In this document: positions 60,622-64,000 of the stretch, piece after piece
Layout of the letters: each line of letters begins with the position of its first letter
How positions within the stretch are numbered: the stretch's first letter is position 1
Assembly (NCBI GenBank): GCA_017465665.1
Contig: JAFTVU010000025.1
Coordinates: forward strand, 1 to 64,000
Source: Oscillospiraceae bacterium
GTDB taxonomy: Bacteria; Bacillota; Clostridia; Oscillospirales; Ruminococcaceae
Reading direction: 5' to 3'
Length of the DNA: 64,000 bases
The notes under the pieces: model-generated
What the model was told of the DNA's origin: nothing
The model's database searches: none
What the model saw: the letters and a program-made list of their open reading frames with translations, nothing else
Program-made: the position numbers and the translations under genes

Positions 60622-60677
60622 AGTACATCCCTCCTTTTGCCATTAGTATACCACAGCAAAGGCAGACCGGTCAAGCG

Positions 60678-61055
60678 CTATTTCACGGAGTTTACACCTA
60701 CAACTCCGCCTGCTGCTCCGAAAGCCACGCACAGCACCAGCTTCACGATAAGCATAGCACCGCCGACATTCAACGTTACCAGTGATATCAGCAGCGGAAG
60801 TACCATATACAGCAGACCGCACAGCGCGCCTGCGGAGAGCCCTCTGTGTCGTCTTAGCCTGCCTGCTGTATGCCCTGCAACAAAGCAGGAAAGCGCCATC
60901 GCAACAATGGAAACCGCGCCTGAGAGCGCTTCGGCAGAGTCTGTAAGCAGCAGGAATATTGCTCCGACAGCTGATAGTATAAAGGTTGTAGCATAGCCGA
61001 ATAAAACTCCCGTTGTGAACGGGCGCAGCCGATGTTCTCGTTTAGCTTTGCGCAT
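60678..61055 (-). CDS. TIGR04086-type small membrane protein
   Basis: A 125-residue protein with four membrane helices: GVLFGYATTFILSAVGAIFL, ALSGAVSIVAMALSCFVAGH, GALCGLLYMVLPLLISLV and AMLIVKLVLCVAFGAAGG. The TGxLxGYxxT opening and GxxAGRLRRHRGLSxGALxGLLY centre match the TIGR04086/YrzE-like family common in sporulating Firmicutes, function unknown. Confidence 0.75.
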   Translation of the reverse strand: MRKAKREHRLRPFTTGVLFGYATTFILSAVGAIFLLLTDSAEALSGAVSIVAMALSCFVAGHTAGRLRRHRGLSAGALCGLLYMVLPLLISLVTLNVGGAMLIVKLVLCVAFGAAGGVVGVNSVK

Positions 61056-61147
61056 GATGTCCTCCCGATAAGTTACTTATAGGGAATTATATGTCTGACG
61101 AATGCAATGCATGCGTCTGTTGCGGGTTTTGTTTTACTTGTTTTCAG

Positions 61148-61179
61148 CAAAACAAATACCGCCCCGAAAGGCGGTATCA
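61148..61179 (-). terminator. terminator of the punA/ahcY unit
   Basis: Minus strand: ATACCGCC/GGCGGTAT stem, TTTCGG loop and TTTGTTTTG tail. Confidence 0.88.
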
Positions 61180-61184
61180 AGTGT

Positions 61185-62018
61185 TTATTTTGCTTCGTAG
61201 ATATCTTTGATGGAGCGTGTTACCAGTCTCTTGAAGAGCGGTGCTACTCTGTCTGCGGTCTCCTGTACCTCTGCATGGGTGAGTGGATTCTGGGAGATGC
61301 CTGCCGCAAGGTTAGAGATACAGCTTATGCCGCATATCTCCATGCCTGCGTGACGTGCCGCCATAGCTTCAACGGCGGTGGACATACCCACAGCGTCAGC
61401 GCCAAGAGCGGAGTACATGCGTATCTCAGCAGGGGATTCGTAGTTAGGACCTGTTGTCTGAACGTAAACACCCTCGCGCAGCGGGATCTTTTCATCGGTT
61501 GCTGCGTTGCGGATAATACTTCTCAGCTTCTTTGAGTATATCTCAGACATATCGGGAAAGCGCACGCCCAGTTCGTCTATATTTCCGCCAATGAGAGGAG
61601 ACGGAACAAAGGACGAGATATGATCTGTTATCATCATGAAATCACCGCAGTTGAATGTGCGGTTGATTCCGCCTGCTGCATTTGTCAGGAACAGCGTTTT
61701 TGCGCCCATCAGCTTCATAAGTCTTGTGGGGAGTACTACATCAGACATCTTATAGCCTTCATAATAATGCACACGTCCCTGCATTGCAACTATCGGAACT
61801 CCACCTGCATAGCCGAACACAAAACGACCTTTATGACCTGCAACAGTGGAGATAGGGAAGCCCTCAAGCTCATTATAGTCGAGAGTTTCTTTGATATCCA
61901 TCGTATCGGCATAATCGCCGAGACCGCTGCCCAGAATAAGAGCTATCTCAGGCTGGAAGCTGATCTTCTTCTCGGCGGAATTGTAGCATTTTAAAAGCTT
62001 TTCATATACTTCGTTCAT
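61185..62018 (-). CDS. purine-nucleoside phosphorylase
   Basis: A 277-residue trimeric-type PNP (punA/deoD2 class): ALILGSGLGDYADTM, VAGHKGRFVFG, QGRVHYYEGY, LFLTNAAGGIN (purine site), VQTTGPNYESPAEI and GMSTAVEAMAARHAGM, and an Asn in CISNLAAGIS typical of guanosine/inosine-specific enzymes. It splits nucleosides with phosphate. It starts one base after the ahcY stop, so the pair would channel adenosine-derived nucleosides from the methyl cycle. Confidence 0.95.
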   Translation of the reverse strand: MNEVYEKLLKCYNSAEKKISFQPEIALILGSGLGDYADTMDIKETLDYNELEGFPISTVAGHKGRFVFGYAGGVPIVAMQGRVHYYEGYKMSDVVLPTRLMKLMGAKTLFLTNAAGGINRTFNCGDFMMITDHISSFVPSPLIGGNIDELGVRFPDMSEIYSKKLRSIIRNAATDEKIPLREGVYVQTTGPNYESPAEIRMYSALGADAVGMSTAVEAMAARHAGMEICGISCISNLAAGISQNPLTHAEVQETADRVAPLFKRLVTRSIKDIYEAK

Positions 62019-62019
62019 T

Positions 62020-63276
62020 TTATACCTCCCAGCCGTTGAGATACTTCTCCTGTTCGGGGGTGAGCTTATCTATCTCAATGCCCCAGCTTGCGATCTTTCT
62101 GAGAGCTACCTCTCTGTCTACCTCAGCAGGAACATTTACTGTCATGCTACCGTCCTTGCCGAGATTACCCTTGTTCTTTACAACATGCAGAGCAGACAGT
62201 GCCTGTATAGCAAAGCTCATATCCATGATCTCTGCAGGGTGACCGTCGCCTGCCGCGAGATTAACAAGTCTGCCCTCGGCGATGATGAATACAGTCTTTC
62301 CGTTAGCCAGCTTGTAGCCCATGATGTTGTTTCGTGCAAGATAGCTGTCTACAGCGATCTCGCGCAGCTTAGCCATATTTACTTCTACGTCAAAGTGACC
62401 TGCGTTGCAGCAGATAGCGCCGTCCTTCATGTTGAGGAAAGCCTCCTCGCCTATAACGTCTGCACAGCCTGTAACTGTTACGAAGAAATCGCCTATCTTT
62501 GCAGCTTCACGCATGGGCATTACCTTGAAGCCGTCCATTACAGCCTCCATAGCCTTGATGGGATCGATCTCGGTTACGATCACCTCTGCGCCAAGACCCT
62601 TTGCGCGCATTGCAACGCCCTTGCCACACCAGCCATAGCCAGCTACTACGACATTCTTGCCTGCAACGATGAGATTTGTTGTGCGGTTGATACCATCCCA
62701 TACGGACTGACCTGTGCCGTAGCGGTTATCGAACAGGTGCTTGCAGTCTGCGTCGTTTACCAGTACCATCGGGAATTTCAGAGCGCCTGCCTTGTCCATA
62801 GCCAGCAGACGGATGATGCCTGTTGTGGTCTCCTCGCAACCGCCGATAACATCGGGGATAAGTTCGGGGCGTTCGTTGTGGATGAGGTTTACAAGGTCGC
62901 CGCCGTCATCGATGATAACATTGGGACGCGCGTCGATGACCTTAGAGATGTGGCGGTGATATTCTTCATCAGTTGCATTATACCATGCGAATACGTTCAG
63001 ACCGTCGTGTACCAGTGCAGCGGCAACATCATCCTGTGTAGACAGGGGATTGCTGCCTGTTACATACATCTCTGCACCGCCTGCAGCCAGCACCTTGCAA
63101 AGGTATGCAGTCTTTGCCTCCAGATGCACGGAGAGCGCCACGCGCAGACCTGCAAAGGGTTTTTCTGCTGCGAACTCCTGCTCGATACCTCTCAGCAGAG
63201 GCATGTTGCGCTTTACCCATTCTATTTTTCTTGAGCCGCTCTCCCAGAGGTCGGCGTTTCTGATCTCACTTGCCAT
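62020..63276 (-). CDS. ahcY: S-adenosylhomocysteinase
   Basis: A 418-residue NAD-dependent hydrolase. VALSVHLEAKTAYL, WYNATDEEYH, CEETTTGIIRL and VNDADCKHLFDNRYGTGQSV (Lys/Asp of the active site) match the family, as does the Rossmann motif VVAGYGWCGKGVAMRA and CNAGHFDVEV. It converts SAH to homocysteine and adenosine. It lacks the long insertion of cyanobacterial/mycobacterial enzymes, consistent with the Firmicute/archaeal short form. It pairs with the purine phosphorylase downstream. Confidence 0.95.
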   Translation of the reverse strand: MASEIRNADLWESGSRKIEWVKRNMPLLRGIEQEFAAEKPFAGLRVALSVHLEAKTAYLCKVLAAGGAEMYVTGSNPLSTQDDVAAALVHDGLNVFAWYNATDEEYHRHISKVIDARPNVIIDDGGDLVNLIHNERPELIPDVIGGCEETTTGIIRLLAMDKAGALKFPMVLVNDADCKHLFDNRYGTGQSVWDGINRTTNLIVAGKNVVVAGYGWCGKGVAMRAKGLGAEVIVTEIDPIKAMEAVMDGFKVMPMREAAKIGDFFVTVTGCADVIGEEAFLNMKDGAICCNAGHFDVEVNMAKLREIAVDSYLARNNIMGYKLANGKTVFIIAEGRLVNLAAGDGHPAEIMDMSFAIQALSALHVVKNKGNLGKDGSMTVNVPAEVDREVALRKIASWGIEIDKLTPEQEKYLNGWEV

Positions 63277-63332
63277 TTTGTAACTCCTTTATGTTTAAAA
63301 AATCGTGGGCGGAGGATTCCGCCCGTATGTGG

Positions 63333-63815
63333 TCAAAGGTTTTCAGTCAGTATTCCGCAGGCTATGCGGATGCCCGAATTTCCTGCAGGCTGCGCCGTGA
63401 AGTCATCTGCCTTGCTGTGCAGGATTATCGTCTTTCCGGAGATATCCTCCACCCGTGCTCTGTCAAGATACACGCCCATTACTGCCGTTCCGTTCTCATC
63501 CGAGAATATCGGAGGCAGATCGCCTGCGTGATAGGGATGACGTCCGCACCAGACACCCTCGCCGCACAGGTCGAGATGACCTCCTGCGTCCGAAAATCCG
63601 TCTTCTGCCGTGCAGATCACTCCGTCATGGATATGGAAGCCGAACACCTCTGTTGCAGGAAGCCCTTCAAGCTGCGCTTCCAGATATACTGCATCAGGCA
63701 GCCAGAAAACAGCTGTTGTTCCTTTTATATCCTCATGACCGAAGCCGCCGCTCAGAAGTCCGAGAAGTGCAGGACGTTCAGACTCCAAGTACGAAAATTT
63801 GTGTATATGCTGCAT
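63333..63815 (-). CDS. Cu/Zn-type superoxide dismutase-like protein, no signal peptide
   Basis: A 160-residue protein with the Cu/Zn-SOD blocks in order: VFGFHIHDGVIC (two His), AGGHLDLCG (His), HPYHAGDLPPIFSDENG (His and Asp of the Zn site), IILHSKADDFTAQPAGNSG (His; the electrostatic loop), and RIACGIL with the disulfide Cys. All metal ligands appear kept. Unlike most bacterial SodC proteins it starts directly at MQHIHKFSYLE, without signal or lipobox. Its reading frame ends at 63333 after a possible upstream ribosome site (AAGAGGTGG). Confidence 0.85.
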   Translation of the reverse strand: MQHIHKFSYLESERPALLGLLSGGFGHEDIKGTTAVFWLPDAVYLEAQLEGLPATEVFGFHIHDGVICTAEDGFSDAGGHLDLCGEGVWCGRHPYHAGDLPPIFSDENGTAVMGVYLDRARVEDISGKTIILHSKADDFTAQPAGNSGIRIACGILTENL

Positions 63816-63848
63816 AAAACCACCTCTTTCGAGGTAATTATATGCGCC

Positions 63849-64000
63849 TTAGTTTGTACTCTTTACATCCTTGCGGATAAACAGGATACCGATAGTATCC
63901 TCGCCGCAGTGGCATGCCACTGTACAGCCGGCGTCGGTTATAGCGATCTCCTTGAAATTGCTGTTTTTCTTTACTTCCTCGGCGGTGAGCTCTGCAAATT
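63849..64000 (-). CDS. DegV-family lipid-binding protein (C-terminal end only)
   Basis: The last 50 codons of a gene that continues past the right edge. The peptide reads ...FKEIAITDAGCTVACHCGED and TIGILFIRKD, the C-terminal block of DegV-family fatty-acid-binding proteins (usually ITxxGxxIxxHxGPGxxG). DegV proteins present fatty acids to the FakA kinase. Stop at 63849-63851. Confidence 0.82.
   Translation of the reverse strand, partial: FAELTAEEVKKNSNFKEIAITDAGCTVACHCGEDTIGILFIRKDVKSTN

Overview
The window looks like a chromosome segment from an anaerobic, plant-glycan-degrading Firmicute close to Ruminococcus (R. albus / flavefaciens / champanellensis type). The reasons are a GH94 disaccharide phosphorylase and a GH130 mannosyl-glucose-type phosphorylase, a dockerin-bearing secreted protein next to a cohesin-like wall-anchored protein, multi-gene sugar ABC systems, AAGGAGG-type ribosome binding sites with frequent GTG/TTG starts, a SAM-I riboswitch before metK, and a spoIIR gene. 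The assignment is inference from gene content. I see no prophage, insertion sequence, CRISPR array or rRNA gene.

Layout. 1-4850 (minus): a tight unit of GH130 phosphorylase, Nudix hydrolase, an accessory SecA-like ATPase and mnmE (cut by the left edge). 4920-7723 (plus): small membrane protein, HAD phosphatase, an orphan gene, a cytidylate-kinase-like protein and a CBS protein, followed by tandem terminator-like repeats and tRNA-Arg(CCT). 8367-12918: three exported proteins with strongly biased codons: a wall-anchored beta-rich protein, an 892-residue dockerin protein and a wall-anchored cohesin-like protein. 13297-27358: a perfect sigma-A promoter followed by ten co-oriented genes. These are two LolD/MacB-type ATPases (one with an AbrB-like tail), a solute-binding protein fused to beta-sandwich domains, two pairs of sugar-importer permeases, a beta-propeller/TPR membrane protein, a Yip1-like membrane protein and a DUF5696-like exported protein. 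27532-28587: RNase H and an XRE regulator. 28623-36650 (minus): PHP phosphoesterase and an envelope polysaccharide cluster (polymerase/ligase, initiating glycosyltransferase, flippase-like protein, and a pyruvyltransferase fused to an FrhB domain). 36799-42212: LacI regulator, queH, a SLOG-like protein, spoIIR and the GH94 phosphorylase. A near-identical operator-like palindrome sits in both the lacI and the GH94 promoters. 42405-45872: TM2 protein, XRE regulator, lipoprotein, and metK with its riboswitch.

46019-50609 is a compact putative c-di-GMP block: PilZ protein, GGDEF cyclase, ParA-like ATPase and a protein with a Lys/Ala-rich tail and a ComFB-like domain. 50654-56922 (minus): HIT protein, a four-way-junction DNA/RNA element, then holA, rnmV, MBOAT acyltransferase, DHHW protein, RluD-type synthase and a lipoprotein packed almost without gaps. 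56938-64000 (minus): small membrane protein, alaS, two small proteins, purine nucleoside phosphorylase with S-adenosylhomocysteinase, a Cu/Zn-type superoxide dismutase without a signal peptide, and the end of a DegV-family gene.

The two most promising poorly described systems are the ten-gene ABC/DUF5696 operon (13403-27358) and the PilZ-GGDEF-ParA-ComFB block (46120-50609). The surface trio with dockerin and cohesin-like domains (8507-12918) comes next. All functions are read from motifs and context; no database search was possible.
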